64,000 nucleotides of DNA from Nocardioides sambongensis (GTDB taxonomy: Bacteria; Actinomycetota; Actinomycetes; Propionibacteriales; Nocardioidaceae): positions 3,300,501 through 3,364,500 of the forward strand of contig NZ_CP041091.1 of the NCBI RefSeq assembly GCF_006494815.1, written 5' to 3'. The translations under genes and the position numbers were made by a program. Below, one piece after another: positions 10,521 through 22,988 of this stretch. The notes beneath the pieces are model-generated. The model ran no database searches. It was not told the origin of the DNA and worked only from the letters and a program-made list of their open reading frames with translations. Numbering within the stretch: the stretch's first letter is position 1; each line of letters opens with the position of its first letter.

Positions 10521-11823
10521 TCAGGTCCGTCGGTGGTATCTGCGGTCGCCGTTGGGGAGCCGGGTGGTGGTGTAGGTGGGGTCGTGTTCGCGGTGGTGGT
10601 GGAAGGAGCAGAGCAACACCCCGTCGGCGAGGTCGGTGCGGCCGCCTTTCGACCAGGGGTCCAGATGATGGGCTTCGCACCACCGGGCTGGGATGGTGCA
10701 ACCCTCGCCGCGGCAGGTCTTGTCCCGGAGTCGTAGTGCGGTGCGTTGGGCTGTGGTGAACAGCCGGCGGGATCTGCCGAGGTCGAGGAGTTCGGACTTG
10801 CCGCCGAGGACGGCGGGGAGGATCTTGGCGGTGCAGGCCAGGCGTCGGGCTGCGTGGGCGCTGATCCGCTGCTCCCCGTCGGTGTCGTGGCTGGGGTCGA
10901 GGAGTCCGGCCGTGGCGAGGTCGCGGGTGAGCTGGGTGTGGTCGATGGTGACGACCACGGTGGTCGCGTCCCCACCATGCGCCGGCAGATGCGCAGGGTC
11001 GAGGTGCTCCAGAAGTGCTCCGAACGCCAGGCCGCGGGCGTGGTGTTGCGGCAGACGTTCGGCGTCTGGGTTGGCGCCCGTTCTTGCGTCCTGGTCGGAG
11101 GCGTGGTGGCGGGGTGAGGTGTAGGCGTCGAGGTAGGTCGCCAACCGTGCCGCGACCGGGTCGGGGACCAGGGCGGTGATCCGGGTCAGCCCGTCGCCCA
11201 GGGACCGGATCCGAAGGCTGGTCTTGGCGTGCGCGGCGGCTTCGAGGGCGGCGAGGCGTTTGGCGTCTTCCTCTTCGGCGATCTCGGGGCCACGACGTCG
11301 AGGATCCGGTCCGTGAGGCGGCGTAGCTCTTTCGGACCGAACCCGCCCTCGGGGACCCCGGGCCGGTCGCCGGCGCCGAGAGCGACGAGGTCGGTCTCGG
11401 CCCGCTGCCGCGCCTTGGTGTCGATCCGGGCCGGCAGGGCGTCCAGTCCGGTGGTGATCACCCGGGCTTGTTCCAGGGACAGTGCGCCGCGGGCCATCGC
11501 TGCCCCCACCCGCGGCCAGGACTCGTCGATCGCGGTGGCGACCTTCGACTCCGCACGCAGCCGGCCGGGGTCGGTGCCGGTCCGCAGCGCCACCCAGCCG
11601 GCGACATCCCGCGCCCCATGGGTCGAGGCGATATCAGTCGACGCGGCCAGGACCCGCATCCGCAGCTCGACGACCTGCGCCTCGAGCGCCACCAACCCCT
11701 CAACAGTTCTTCCCGTTCGGGCACGGTGAGGAACCCGGGCTGACGCTCCGCGACCTCACCCAACGCGTCCCGGCACACCGCGACCGCCTCGCCCAACGGG
11801 GTGCGGGTGCCGGTCAGCGACAT
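10521..11823 (-). CDS. DUF222 / HNH endonuclease domain protein (13E12 type), two frameshifts
   Basis: Restored, this is about 433 residues: an N-terminal DUF222 domain (VALEAQVVELRMRVL, VARLRTG-like helices, LSLEQARVI) followed by an HNH nuclease (CRGEGCTIPARWCEAHHLDPW, then GVLLCSFHHH). The frame breaks twice: near 11691-11700 (EELL to VALEA) and at about 11286-11290 (DVVAP to EIAEEED). Each is repaired by one base in a GGGG/CCCC run. ATG 11823 has GGAAGG upstream and TAGAAT about 35 bases before it. These are abundant actinobacterial repeats of unclear function, sometimes linked to integration sites. It could be a decayed copy, but the flawless rest of the sequence argues for sequencing error. 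Confidence 0.78.
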
Positions 11824-11876
11824 CGGGAGAACCTTCCGAGACAGGTGCAGCAGATGCCCCGATTCTACGTGATGTC

Positions 11877-11892
11877 GAACACCAGTTCGACC
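11877..11892. repeat. Inverted repeat upstream of the DUF222-HNH gene
   Basis: TCGAAC-ACCA-GTTCGA, perfect 6-bp arms, lies just upstream of the TAGAAT -10-like element of the HNH gene. It could be an operator or a remnant of a recombination site; nothing more can be said. Confidence 0.4.
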
Positions 11893-12048
11893 CCTGCCGG
11901 GAGGTTTGTGGAATCGTTCCCGCAGGTCAGAGCCTGTTTTCCACAGATCGTCCGCAGGTCACTGGCCCGGCCTGTGACCACTGGGCAGGACGGGACCTCT
12001 CCCCTGCGCCCGGCTGCACCTGCCGGTCAGCACGGCTACCGTCGGACC

Positions 12049-12171
12049 ATGGTGCGCATCGGAGCGATCGTCGGCGACGAGCAACGTGCCGAGGTCGCAC
12101 GTCTGGAGGCCCTCGACGCCACTCGCGTGGCGGGGGACCACCCCGATGGTCCGAACACCCACCATGGATGA
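12049..12171 (+). CDS. Small ORF with leaderless promoter, overlapping dksA-like gene
   Basis: A 40-residue ORF beginning MVRIGAIVGDEQRAEVARLE. Its ATG sits exactly 6 bases after TACCGT (12037-12042), the arrangement of many confident genes in this window, so translation from here is plausible. It ends 8 bases inside the DksA-like start, suggesting translational coupling. RAEVARLEALDATRV weakly resembles the N-terminal helix of GAF sensor proteins, but the rest is missing. It could be a leader peptide, a remnant, or an extended N-terminus obscured by two frameshifts. Confidence 0.35.
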   Translation: MVRIGAIVGDEQRAEVARLEALDATRVAGDHPDGPNTHHG

Positions 12172-12516
12172 CCCGGGGACCCGCCGACGTCTCGAGGCCG
12201 AGCGGGACCACACCGTGAGCCGCCTGACCGGCCTCACCACCGACCACGGGGCGGTGGTCGCCGCGTCCCGCGACACCAATGCGGACGACGAACACGACCC
12301 GGAAGGCGCGACCATCGCCTTCGAGCGCTCCCAGGTCGACGCGCTCATCCGCCAGGCACGCGCGCACCTCGACGAGCTCGACGCAGCGCTCGCGCGGGTC
12401 GACGCGGGCACCTACGGGGTCTGCGAGTCCTGCGATCGCACCATCCCCGGGGCCGCCTGGAGGCACGACCCGAGGCTCGTTGCTGCATCGACTGCGCGCA
12501 GCGTCGGCAACGGTGA
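12164..12516 (+). CDS. TraR/DksA-type C4 zinc finger protein (frameshifted)
   Basis: About 117 residues after repair. A long N-terminal coiled-coil helix pair contains DDEHDPEGATIAFERSQ and ends in GTYGVCESC. Past this the frame as read lacks the second Cys pair; one added base in the CCCCGGGG run (about 12445-12456) gives GARLEARPEARCCIDC and a stop at 12514-12516. This restores C-x2-C...C-x2-C. Family members bind the RNA polymerase secondary channel; this actinobacterial subgroup is poorly studied. ATG 12164 is 8 bases before the end of the small ORF, and the gene converges on the secreted-protein operon with a 6-bp gap. Confidence 0.8.
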
Positions 12517-12522
12517 TGACGA

Positions 12523-15500
12523 CTACCTCGCTCGCACCCACGCAATCGTCTGGTTGTCCGCCAGGCTCCCCATGGCCACGGAGTGCAGGCCAGGTCCGGG
12601 GGGACGCTCCCAGGTCGTCAGTGGCACGACCTGCACCCCGATCCGGTAGTGACGCCCCTTCTTCAACGCGGTCCGTCCGAGCGGCACGCGGATCGTCCGC
12701 CAGTCGCCGGCACCGATGCTGACCGTGACCCGTCGCTGATACTGACCGACGGATCCGGCCAGTTGCGGCGAGCACGAGCGGTTCGGGGACGTGCAGATCC
12801 AGACGCGGGCCTCGATCCATTCGCCGAGAAGCCGTGTCCCGGACCGTACGTCGACCGCGACCGATCGGCGATCCTTGGTGGTGCGCACGCGAGAACCGCG
12901 AACGCTGAGCGCGCTGCGTGGCACGCCGGCCCGATTGCCTTCGATCCGTGGCGTGAGGAAGTAGGCCTCGTTGTTGGTCGTCGGACACCTGGACAGGAAC
13001 TCCTCGTCGTCGCCGAAGGTGTAGTAGTCGAGCGTCGCGTTGCCGTACCAGGGGTTGTTGGTCGAGCAGCTCGACTCCTGCGCCGAGGACCAGCGGCCGC
13101 TCGCGGTCGACGGAGCCCGGCGAGCCGGTGAGGCGATGGTGAAGGTCGTCGGTGTGACGGCCAGGACCGGCTCGTCGGTCGCGCCGTAGCCCGGCACGCC
13201 CCTCACGGTGACCGGGTCGCCGACGGCGAGTCCGTGGTCGGTCGTGGTGCGCAGCACCGACACCGGCTCCCCGGCGACGTTCCGGGAGATCGCCGAGGTC
13301 AGCGTGCCGTTCAGGCTGCGGTCGACGAGCGAGATGGGGGCCTCCCAGTCGAGGACCTCGTCGAACTCGTCGTCGGGGTCGATGACGGCATAGATCGGTT
13401 GTCCCAGCTGGCCGGCGAAGTTCGCCGGCGGCGTCCACCGGGCGGTGGCTACGGCGTCGTCGCGGCTCTCGATCGTCCTGGTCACCTTCGACTCGGCGAT
13501 CTGATAGCCGCCACGTGCCGGGTCGCCCAGATAGAAGCGGACCACCAGTGGCCGGGAGACGCTCGCCGGCAACGGGTTCAGTGCCTCGTTGTGCACCGTG
13601 GCACTGATCTGGAGCGGCTGTCCGACCGGCAGGGCGTCGGGTGGCCGGCACACGCCGTCCTCCTCGCAGGTCCAGGTCGCGAAGTCCGGTGAGGACAGGA
13701 CGACGTCGAGGTTGTCGTCGAGCCCGGTGTGGGTCCGATACGGCTCCAGGAGCAGCGGGAGGGAAAAGGCGGCGTCCGGCCGCGCGGGCAGATCGGGGTC
13801 GCCGACGGCGCCGTACCCGTAGACCGGGTTGCCCCAGAGCCCGCTCGACCCCACCGGCGACGCGGTCCAGGTCAGCGCGAGCGCCCCCGACTTCGGGTCG
13901 TCCGCGAGATACGGCGTCACCCGATAGCTCCCCGGCCGACTCGCGCTGCCGTAGTCGAAGGTCCAGGTCGTCGCGGACTCGAGCACCATGCTCAGCATCG
14001 ACTCGTTGTTGTGCTCGAACTCGCCCTTGACGTGCGCCTCCCAGAGCACCGACACCGGACCCGCTCCAGCCTCCCCCGAGGTCGCGAGCTCCGCACTCCC
14101 ACCGTTGGTCACTGCGTAGCGCTCCTGGTAGCCGTCGACCTGCCCGAAGGTGAAGGTGGTGCTCCCGCCGGAGCCCGGACCGATCTCCTGGGTCTGCACC
14201 GGGAGCGCGCTGGGTTGGCGGCTGATCGTGCACCCGCCGTCGCCGCAGGGGTCGGCGGCGACCGGCACCGAGGAGCCGATGCGCTGCAGCACGACCTCGG
14301 TGGGCGAGCGCACCCCGGCGACGACGTAGTTCGTACCGTCGAAGCTCCCGGCACCGCGAATCCGCACCGGCTCCTGCTGACCGGCGCACTGGGCGTCGAC
14401 CGGCGACGGGAACGCGGTCTCCACCTGACCTCCCTCGAGGGCACAGAGGTAGCCGTGGTTGGAGGTGGTCGTGACCGCGAGACGGTTCGTGCCCTCGCGG
14501 CGGATCGACGTGACGGACTGCCGATGCGTCTCCACCTGGGAGCCGTTGGCCGGGTAGGAGAGCACGTTGCCGGGGGTCGGGCCGGCGAAGACCGACCCGT
14601 ACTGCGGATCGTTGACCGAGATCCACGAGAAGACGGTGTCCAGCGGCGTCGCCGCGTAGGTCCACAGGTCCGGCTCGTCGGGCAGCGTGCCGCCGGAGAA
14701 GGTGCCGTAGTAGACCGGCACCTGGTTGATCTCGATGTCGGAGGTGGCGACGAAGGCACGGTCCTGCATCGGCGCCGCCACCTGCTCGGTCGAGTAGCGG
14801 AAGGTCCGCGTGCGCTGGTCCTCGGTCTGCTGTTCCTCGCGGTGGGCGTAGGCGAGCTCCAGGGTCGCCTCCCAGCAGACGTCGTTGCAGTCACCGCCTG
14901 GGTCGTGGTCGCCACCAGCGAGCCCGCCCTTGATCGCGGTGTCGATCCCCCAGCTGCTCTGCACCGCGACCGCGAGGCTCGTCTCGGTCCCGCCCTCGGT
15001 CGAGTACGTCGTCCGCATCGGGCACTGGCCGTTGTCGGTGTCGGCGCCGTTGGCCGCGTAGCAGCTCGACAGGTCGTACACCTCGGCCGAGGAGATCCAC
15101 CCGTCGGTGGCGTAGCCCGGGTGCGATCCGTCGAGGGCGAGGAACTCCACCGGCGGAGCCCGCATCACCATCATCGGCTGCACCTCCCCGACGGCGTAGG
15201 AGCGGACGGGGTCGCCCAGGGTCGAGCTGTCGCCGTCGAGATCGGCGGCGGCGAGCTGGACGAAGGTGCGGTCGCTCGCACCGGCGACGTACGAGTCGGG
15301 AGGGGGGACGTCGGCCGGTCGGACCGACGCGGTCCGGGTGCCACTCCGGTCGAAGGAGAGCGTGCCGCCGTCACCGACGGCCACCGCGAGCGCGTCCACC
15401 GCGACCGCCGTGTCCGCGGGGCTGCGCGGGTCTCCGCAGGTCACCGTGCCACGACAGGTCCACGCCACCAGCACGTCCGGGTTGATCGACTCGGGCCACG

Positions 15501-17480
15501 CTGACTCCTGGGTGGCATCGGTCTGACGCCGTGCGATCCGTCCGGTCTGGATCGAGATCTGTCCCGCTCCACCACCGCCGACAGCCCGGTAGCCGGTGGC
15601 CACGGTGGTGTCCGGTCCCGAGCTGTCGAACGGTCGGGTCCATCCGGTGACGGGAGCCTGCCAGCGGCTCTGCGGCCGCCACCCCGGCCCGTGGCCGCCG
15701 TCGACCCCCTGGGACCAGATCCCCACGCTGACCGGCGCGACGGCCGCGTCCGTCGTGGCGCTGTCCGCCACGGGAAGCGTCTCGGCGACGATGAGCTCGT
15801 CCCCCTCGGTGCCGTCGAGGTCGGCCGCCGCGACCTCGACCTGGGACCGCTGCGCCTCGGCGGCGGTCGACGACGTCCGGCTGACCACGCTCGCGCAACC
15901 GTCCCGGTCGGCCCCGACGGCCTCCGCATCGAGCGGCTGCGTCGGGGTGAGCGTGAGCTGCTCGCTCACGTCGAAGGTCTGCACCAGGTGGTCGACGCCC
16001 GCAGCGGCCGAGGTCGCCCAGCCGATCGCCAGGTCCGCGCCGTCGGTGGTGGTCGGTCCCGATCGGAAGACTCCCGACGCCAGCGAGATCGAGGTCGGCA
16101 CCCCGGCGGCCAGGTCGACCGGCCGATCGGCGCCGACACAGCCCTCGTCCATCGCCCAGTCGGGCGTCGACTCCAGCGCCAGACGGCGACCGTCGTCCAT
16201 CGCCAGGAAGGAGAGCCGGGGGCACGCCGAGTCGCCGCACAGACCGGCCCAGGCGACGGCGATCTCGTCCGCGCCGCCGGACCGGAAGTCGTCCACGACG
16301 AGCGCCGTCGCCTCACGCCCCGCCGGACCGGCGTACTGCTTGCCGACGGCACGGCTGTCGAGCATGCGGAACGGCCGGGAGTCCCCCGGGGTGGCGGTGA
16401 AGGTGGCCACGCTCAGGGCCATCGTCGGCGCGGTCCAGGCCACCACGACGCCGCTGGAGATCGACTCGGCCGGCACCCCGCAGTCGTCGCAGCCCGCCGC
16501 CCAGCTCTCGGGTACGACGGGGTGGCCGACGCCGCGGCCGGCGACCACCAGCACGCCGAGATCCACCGAGAACGTCGTCGGGGTCACCGCGGTGATCGGC
16601 CGGTAGGACAACAGGTCCTCGCCCAGGCACTGGACCCCGCTGGTGGACAGCGGCGACGCGACGCACATCGTCTCCTGCAGCGAGGGCTCGTTGCCCAGGC
16701 GCACCGGATCCCCACCCCGAACCCGTGCCGGGCCTCGGTGGTGAACGTCGCGGTGGTCGTCTCCTGGTCCCGGTCGACCGCGAACCTCGCGGCGACGACC
16801 GTGGTCGATGCCAACGAGACCGGTCCCGAGGCCAGCCGGATCCGACCCACCGAGCCCGGATCGATGCGCAGCCCGGTCGCGAACGGCTCGCTGTAGCCCG
16901 CGGAGCCCGGCGATCGGTCGCCGGGCGTGAAGAGGGAGAGGCACAGGTCCGTGGTCGCCGCGCACCGCGCCGCCCGCACCAGCTCCTGCCGCCCGTCCCC
17001 GTCGAGGTCGACCGCCGTGACCGCCCCGTCCCCGGCCGCGGCACCGAAGCCGTCGTCCGGCACCCGGACGGTCGGCTCGGCCGACCCGGGGTCGCGGGGG
17101 TCGTCCAGCAGTCCGAGCTCGGCGGTGGTGGAGCAGACCTCGGTGGCCGGGTCGCACGATCCCTGGACGCCCCCGGCGCCGAACTCGGCGACCGTCGTCG
17201 TCGGCACCGACGTCCGGGAGAGGAGGCCGAGCTCGTACTCGCCGACCACGCGGCGCTGCGGCAACGGAGTCGGCTCCAGGGCCACCTGGCAAGAGCCGGT
17301 CAGGGTGGTCTCCGGACCGATCGGCTCGCACTCCTCGGCGGCCGCGGCACTGCTCGCCGCACCGACCGCCCGCTCGCCCGGGCCGACGACGGCGACCGCG
17401 GCACTCACCAGCAGGGCGGCGCCGACGAGGACCACGGTGCGTTCTCGCCGCCGGCGAGAGCTGTGGTTGCTGCTGCTCAC
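12523..17480 (-). CDS. Giant secreted FG-GAP/VCBS-type propeller protein with CARDB domain (frameshifted)
   Basis: About 1650 residues. A Sec signal lies at about residues 12-45 (RTVVLVGAALLVSAAVAVV). The N-terminal third has FG-GAP-like repeats with calcium-type acidic loops: AVDLDGDGRQELV, AAADLDGTEGDELIV, LAAADLDGDSSTLGD, plus VVDDFRSGGADEIAV. Around residues 1240-1370 is a CARDB-like segment (VGQPLQISATVHNEALNPL). The C-terminal region is beta-rich and ends WVRAR without an anchor. Cysteines are frequent, suggesting extracytoplasmic disulfides. One frameshift at about 16710-16718 (two CCCC runs) is repaired by one base. The GTG start overlaps the upstream stop as GTGA, so translation is coupled to the RCC1 gene. 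Confidence 0.75.
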
Positions 17481-20400
17481 TGGCTGACCTCGAATCGATC
17501 GACGGAGACGAACGACGGCGCGTTCCGGTCGCTGTCGAGCGCCCGGACGGTGAGTCGGTGGACGCCCGGACCGGCGGGGACCACCACCGACCGCAGCGCG
17601 TACGACGAGGCCCGGCCGAGATAGGTGTCGACCCGGACGCCGTCGAGGATCACGGCGGCACTGCCCTGCCGCGGTCCGGAGAGCGTGTGCCAGACGATCT
17701 GGCTGCCGCGGAAGCGCAGGCTGACCTCGGCACCACCGACCCCGGCCCGCGACCACCCTCGGCCGTCCCGGTGGGCCGGGCCCCAGTCGGCGCTCACCGA
17801 CGGGTTCCGGACCAGCCTGCCGGCCCTGAACGCGTCGACGGTCACCGTCCTGCCGCGGCCTCGGGCACCGCGCCGCCCCTCCACCCGCACGGTGACCGTG
17901 TGCCGCCCGGGCGAGAGGCCGTCCAGCCGCACCGGCACCCGATCACGGACGCGGGGCGACGAGTTGTCGACGGTACGACGCCGGCGACCGTCGATCGCCA
18001 CCGTCGCCACGCCCTCGGTCGGCCCGCGCCGGGTGTACCAGGTCACCGACGTGCCGGTGAAGGCGAAGGTCGCGGTGGCGCCGGGGGCCGCCTCGCGCCA
18101 GGCCCGTCCTCCGTAGGAGCCGGACGATCGGACCTCGTCCCAGCGGTAGGCGCGACCGACCGCCCGGTCCTCCAGCACGCTCGGGGCCTCCACGAGGAGC
18201 GGCTCCGCGAGCACGACGGGCTCTCCGCCCGCAAGGATCGCCGCGCCGGGGTGCAGGTCGACCTGGTAGGACTCCCCCGCCACCACGCCACCCTTGGGCG
18301 CCAGCCGCACGGTGCGCACCGATGCGCCCGCGCATCCCGTCGCCGCGCCACCGGGGTCGAGGCAGCTCACCGCCACCGACACGCTGTCCCCGTCCGTGTC
18401 GGTGACGGTGAGATCACTGTCCGAGAGATGGCCGGCGAGGTCCTCGAACCGCACCGTGATCGGGTCCCGAGGCCCTCCGGGGCGGTCGCGGTGACCCGGG
18501 GGACCAGAGGCACCGGGACCGGGGCGGCGTCCCCGGCGCCGCCGGGCCCGGTCTGCCCCCAACCGTTCTCGCCCCAGCACTGGGCGGTCCGGTCGACGAC
18601 CGCGCACGCGTGCCGTCCACCGACGGAGAGTGAGGTCACCGAGGAGCTGACCAGCCCCTGCACCTCGACCTCGTCGGCTCCCCAGCACTCGACGGCCGCC
18701 GCCTCGACGGCGATGCAGGTGCCGATCCCGCCGGTGTCGAGCAGCGTGTGACGGCGGGAGGTCGCGACGATGGCGCCACGCCGCGACCCCGGGTCACCCG
18801 CCTGCCCGAGGCTGTCGTCACCCCAGCAGACGACGGTGGAGCCCGGACCGTCCGCGGTCGCATCGCTGGTGCAGGTGGTCGCACCGCCCACGTCCACGGT
18901 GCCTGCGGCGATGTCGGCGCCGGAGGCGCCCGGATCGGTGGCCACCACCGGGAAGCTCGTCCGGGCGTCGGTGAGCGCGGGGTCGCGGAACGGGACCCAC
19001 GGTTGCCGGTCCTGCACGTCGAGCTGACCGGCCGCGTCCGAACCCCAGCAGAGGACCGGGCCGGGCAGTCCGCCCTCGACCGTGGCGACGCAGGTGTGCG
19101 CGTCGGCCGCGCCGACCTCGAGCACCGCGCTCGCCTCGTTGTCGAGCACCTGGGCCACCACCGGGCTGGCGAACGGGATCGCGGTGAACTCGGCGCCGCG
19201 CCACCGCGGGGACGCGGTGCCGTCGGTCTTCGAGAACTGCTGCACACGCTCGTGCTGCTGGTCCGCGACCAGCAGCCGACCGTCCGGCGTCGCCGCCAGG
19301 TCGCTGGGCGCCTCGCCGAGCGACGTGCCGTCCCCGGTGGCGCCCCGCAGGCTCGCCACGAATCGTCCGTAGGCTCCCTGGGACCCTGCCGCGAAAACGT
19401 TGACGCAGGCGTCCTGCGGCCGGGCCGTCGACACCTCGCCCTGGTCGACCCACGCGCCGGGATCCGTGACGGGGTCGTCGCCGGGCTCGAACACCTGCTT
19501 CTGCACGGTGTAGCCGTATTCGGTGATCACGCCGACGTCGCCGTCGCCGGCCGGACCGATGCCGCCGACGTCGTACACGCCGCGGTGCCGCTCCCGGACC
19601 AAGGTGCCGTCGACGGTCCGCGGCGCGGTGACCGACTCGGCCGGGCACGCTCCGTCGTACGTTCCGTCCTGGGTGCCCCGCACCAGCGGGTCGACGGGGA
19701 AGGTCGCGCGCAGCGCGAGCCCGTCGCGACCGATGTCCCACACACCGATCCGCCAGTCGCCGGCAGCGGTGGGCTCCTGCAGGGTGTACACGATCGGCGC
19801 CCCGGTCCGGTCGGTGCCGACTGCCAGGTCGGTGACCGCGGCGACGCCGGGGAAGGCGTCGACGAGGTCCACCGGCGCCGGGCCGACGGAGACGCTCAGG
19901 TCGGCGGCCACACGCACCAACTTGGCGAACGGCGCGTAGGGACCGGTCGACGTGGTCGGCCCGGCCACGCCGGCGAAGACCAGCACCACCGCTCCGGTCT
20001 CGGGGTCGACCGCCATCGCGGTGGTGGAGCACTGACACGTCCAGGTGGGCGGCACCACCCGTTCGTCCTCGGCCGGGTCGTAGGAACCGGCGGCGGCCAT
20101 CGCCGCCACGTCATAGCGGTGCACGGTCCCCGGTGCCGTCGAGGCACCGGAGGCGTCCACGACGTACAGCATCGATCGGCGAGCGCCGGAGCCACCGGGC
20201 ACCTCGGCCACTCCGATCGCCCCGGGCTGGAAGCCGAACGAGCGGTGCAGGCGGACGAAGTGCCCGGCGTCGCTGAACTGCCAGACCCTCTGCTCCGAGG
20301 AGTCGGCGAGGAAGAAGGAGGCCGAGGTCGGATCCGTGGCGATCGCGTCCCGGTCGGGACCGCTGGAGCGGCCGCCGATCGCCGCGTCCGTGATCAGGCC

Positions 20401-21230
20401 ACGGCCGAGCTGGCCGGAGTCGTCGGAGCCCCAGCAGAGCAGGCGGCTACCGCCGTCGGTGACGACGGCGACCTCCGCGCGGCGCACCGGTCCACGCAGG
20501 CCGGTGCCGTCCACGCCGAGCAGGTCGACGTCGCGGTGCGCGAGCGTCCCTCCCGTGAACTCGACCAGCAGACCCCGGCGCCCCGGCCCGGGCGCACCCC
20601 GACGTCCCAGTTGGCCGAGAGGCCGTTGAGCGCGCTCTGGACCGTCGCGGGGCCGGCGTCCCAGTCGAGCTCGGTGGTGCGGGAGGCACCGAAGGAGAGG
20701 CGATACCCACCGGCGGAGGCGGCGATGTCGAGCCGCTGCACCTCGTGGCTTCCGTTGGCAGCGACGGCGCAGGTGTGCGCCCGGCCGGCCGACAACTGGG
20801 TGACCCCCGCGGCGAGCGAGCGCACCGGCCAGAAGCGGTCCGCCGTCGTACCGTCGCCGAGCTGGCCCGAGCCGTTCGCGCCCCAGCACCAGGTGGCGCC
20901 GGGTGCACGTGCGCAGGTGTGCGCGCCGCCCGCGGTCAGGTCGGTGACGCCGCTGACACCCTCCACCAGGACCGGCGCCGCGCTGCTCCCCACGTCGTCG
21001 CGCCCGAGCTGGCCGCGATCGTTCGCGCCCCAGCACCACACGCGTCCGGCGTCGGTGAGCGCGCAGGTGTGGCGGGCTCCGGCAGCCACCGTCTCGACCG
21101 CGCGCGGCGCCGCCCCGGCGACGGGGAGGGGCTCCCCCGCCGCCCGCGGCGGGCCGCTGCCGAGCAGGGCGAGCGTCGTCATCGACATCACCATCACGAG
21201 GAGGGCTGCGCCCCGACGTCCCGCCAGCAC
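17477..21230 (-). CDS. Secreted RCC1-repeat propeller protein with C-terminal binding modules (two frameshifts)
   Basis: About 1250 residues. Signal peptide at residues 1-32. At least seven RCC1-type blades carry a CWG...GQLG core (VWCWGANDRGQLG, TWCWGANGSGQLG, LLCWGSDDSGQLG, VLCWGSDAAGQL, VVCWGDDSLGQAG, VECWGADE, AQCWGENGWGQTG), many with HTC before the blade. Between the third and fourth lie NHL/SMP-30-like strands (FFLADSSEQRVWQF, LLVADQQHERVQQF). Near the C-terminus two related beta modules begin at YRWDEVRSSGSYGG and at NPSVSADWGP, a type common on actinobacterial secreted proteins. Frameshifts at about 20573-20590 and 18463-18472, each cured by one G/C. GTG 21230 lies 6 bases after the upstream stop. 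Confidence 0.75.
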
Positions 21231-21236
21231 GACCGA

Positions 21237-22915
21237 CTACTTCCCGGCCGTCGCCCTCACGCCGACCGCGTCGGCGCTGGACCCGTTCCCGGAGGTGGCG
21301 CGGAGCAGCCAGGTCCGGGAGGCACCCGGCTTCGCCTTCTTGGTCGCGGTCACCGTCACGGTCAGGGTCACGGCCTTCCCGGGGGCCAGCGACGCGGCGT
21401 ACTTGCCGCTCAGCACCTGCCGGGTGACGTTCTTCTTCCCGACCTTGAAAGCGACGGTGAAGCCGGACTTCCCCTTGGCCTTCTGCGACAGCCGCATCTT
21501 GTCCGTGGCGCTGCCGTCGTTCTGGACGACCCACCGGAACGAGGTGGACCGGTTGCGCTTGATGGTCGCGGCCTTGGTCTGGCGCATCCCGGTGAGGTTG
21601 TAGATCCGGTCGCCGATGGGCTTCTGCCTGCCGAGTCCGACCAGCCCGTCAGGCCGGTACGCCGCTCCGGTGGCGAAGCCTGCGGTGACCGTGGTGGCCG
21701 CACCGAGCACGACGTCGCACGGCCCGGTCCCCGAGCAGCCGCCACCGGACCATCCGGAGAACGTGGAGCCCGCGGTCGGCGCGGCGGTCAGGGTCACCGT
21801 GCTCCCCGAGTCGAAGTCGGCCGCGCAGGTGGACCCGCAGTCGATCCCGGCGGGACTGCTGGTCACCTTCCCGGAGCCGCTGCCGGTCTTGTCGATGGTC
21901 AGGGTGGTCGGCACCGGGATCGGCGAGAAGTTCGCCACCACCGCTCGGTTCTGGTCCATCGTGAGCGAGCAGTTGCCGGTGCCGGTGCATCCGTTGCCCC
22001 ACCCAGCGAAGACCGACCCGGCGGCCGGGGTCGCGGTGAGCACCACCAGGCTGCCGTTGGCGAAGCTCGCCTGGCAGGCCGGGGTGTCCGTCGGGCCGCA
22101 GTTGATGCCGGCCGGAGCGCTGGTCACCGATCCGGTCCCCGCGCCCCCTTGGACACCGACAGCGTCGAGACGTCGTCGAGGGCGAAGTTGGCGACCACGC
22201 CCTTGGCCTGGTTCATGCTCACGGAGCAGGCGCCGCCGCCGGAGCAGGCGCCGCCCCAGCTGACGAAGTGGGAGCCCGCGGCGGCGACCTGGGTCAGCGT
22301 CACCACGCTGTCGAGGTCGTACTGACCCGAACAGGTCGCGCCACAGGAGATGCCCGACGGGCTGCTGGTGACCAGACCGGTCCCGGTGCCCGCCTTGGTC
22401 ACGGTCAGGATCGGGTCGGCCATCGCGCTGAACGTGAGGCGGGCCGTGGACCCCTGGCCACCGGAGCCGACAGGGGACGCGGAACTGCACGCCGGCCTGG
22501 TACCGACCACCCTGCCGTAGGCGGCCCACGCGGTGCAGTTGGGCTCGTGCACCGTGGTGATCGACGCCGACGCCATCAGGCTGTTCGCCGGCACCGAGAC
22601 CGACCAGCCCCGATACCCGTTGTAGTCGATGGGCCCGTCCGGCAGGGTCACGGTGACCTGGCAGGGCGCCTGGCCCACGGTCATCGTCCCGCCCGGCCAC
22701 CGCTGGAAGTCGGAATCGCCGCTGAAGTTGGCGGTCATGGTGACGGTGGTGTCGGGCAGGTTGGTGCACGAGACGGCGGCTGCTGCGTCGGCCCTGGCCT
22801 GCGCAGGAGGCGTGACGGCGACGAGTGCGAAGCCGCAGAGGAGCAGCGGAGCCAGCAGCAGCAGCGTGAGAGCCCGCCTCCTCCTCAATGGGATCAAGCT
22901 GGTGGTAGGACGCAT
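21237..22915 (-). CDS. Secreted protein with three Cys-containing bacterial repeat domains (frameshifted)
   Basis: First gene of the secreted operon, about 559 residues. Signal peptide (ALTLLLLAPLLLCGFALVAV) at about 14-36. After a 120-residue N-terminal domain come three copies of a roughly 75-residue repeat of the InlB-B/Flg_new_2-like type, each of the form GTGxVTSxPxGIxCG...CxxxF...VxLTAxPxxGSxFxGWxxxCxGxxxCxxxMxxxxxVxANF. Paired cysteines in every copy suggest disulfides. A basic Thr/Lys-rich C-terminal domain (KKAKPGASRTWLL) follows. Frameshift at about 22137-22148 within repeat 2, repaired by one G. Start 22915 chosen for its AAGGAG eight bases upstream. TAGCGT (22960-22965) may be the operon -10. 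Confidence 0.78.
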
Positions 22916-22988
22916 CTTTCCGCTCCTTGACGGCGACGACGCACGGATGGGTCCCGCCGACGCTAGGAACGGACCCGCCCCGGGCACA

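Noticed and set aside
10521..11823. Calling the DUF222-HNH locus a genuine pseudogene or mobile intron
   Set aside because: Both breaks are one-base deletions in G/C runs like the others in the window, and all domains are intact; no intron or transposase features are seen.
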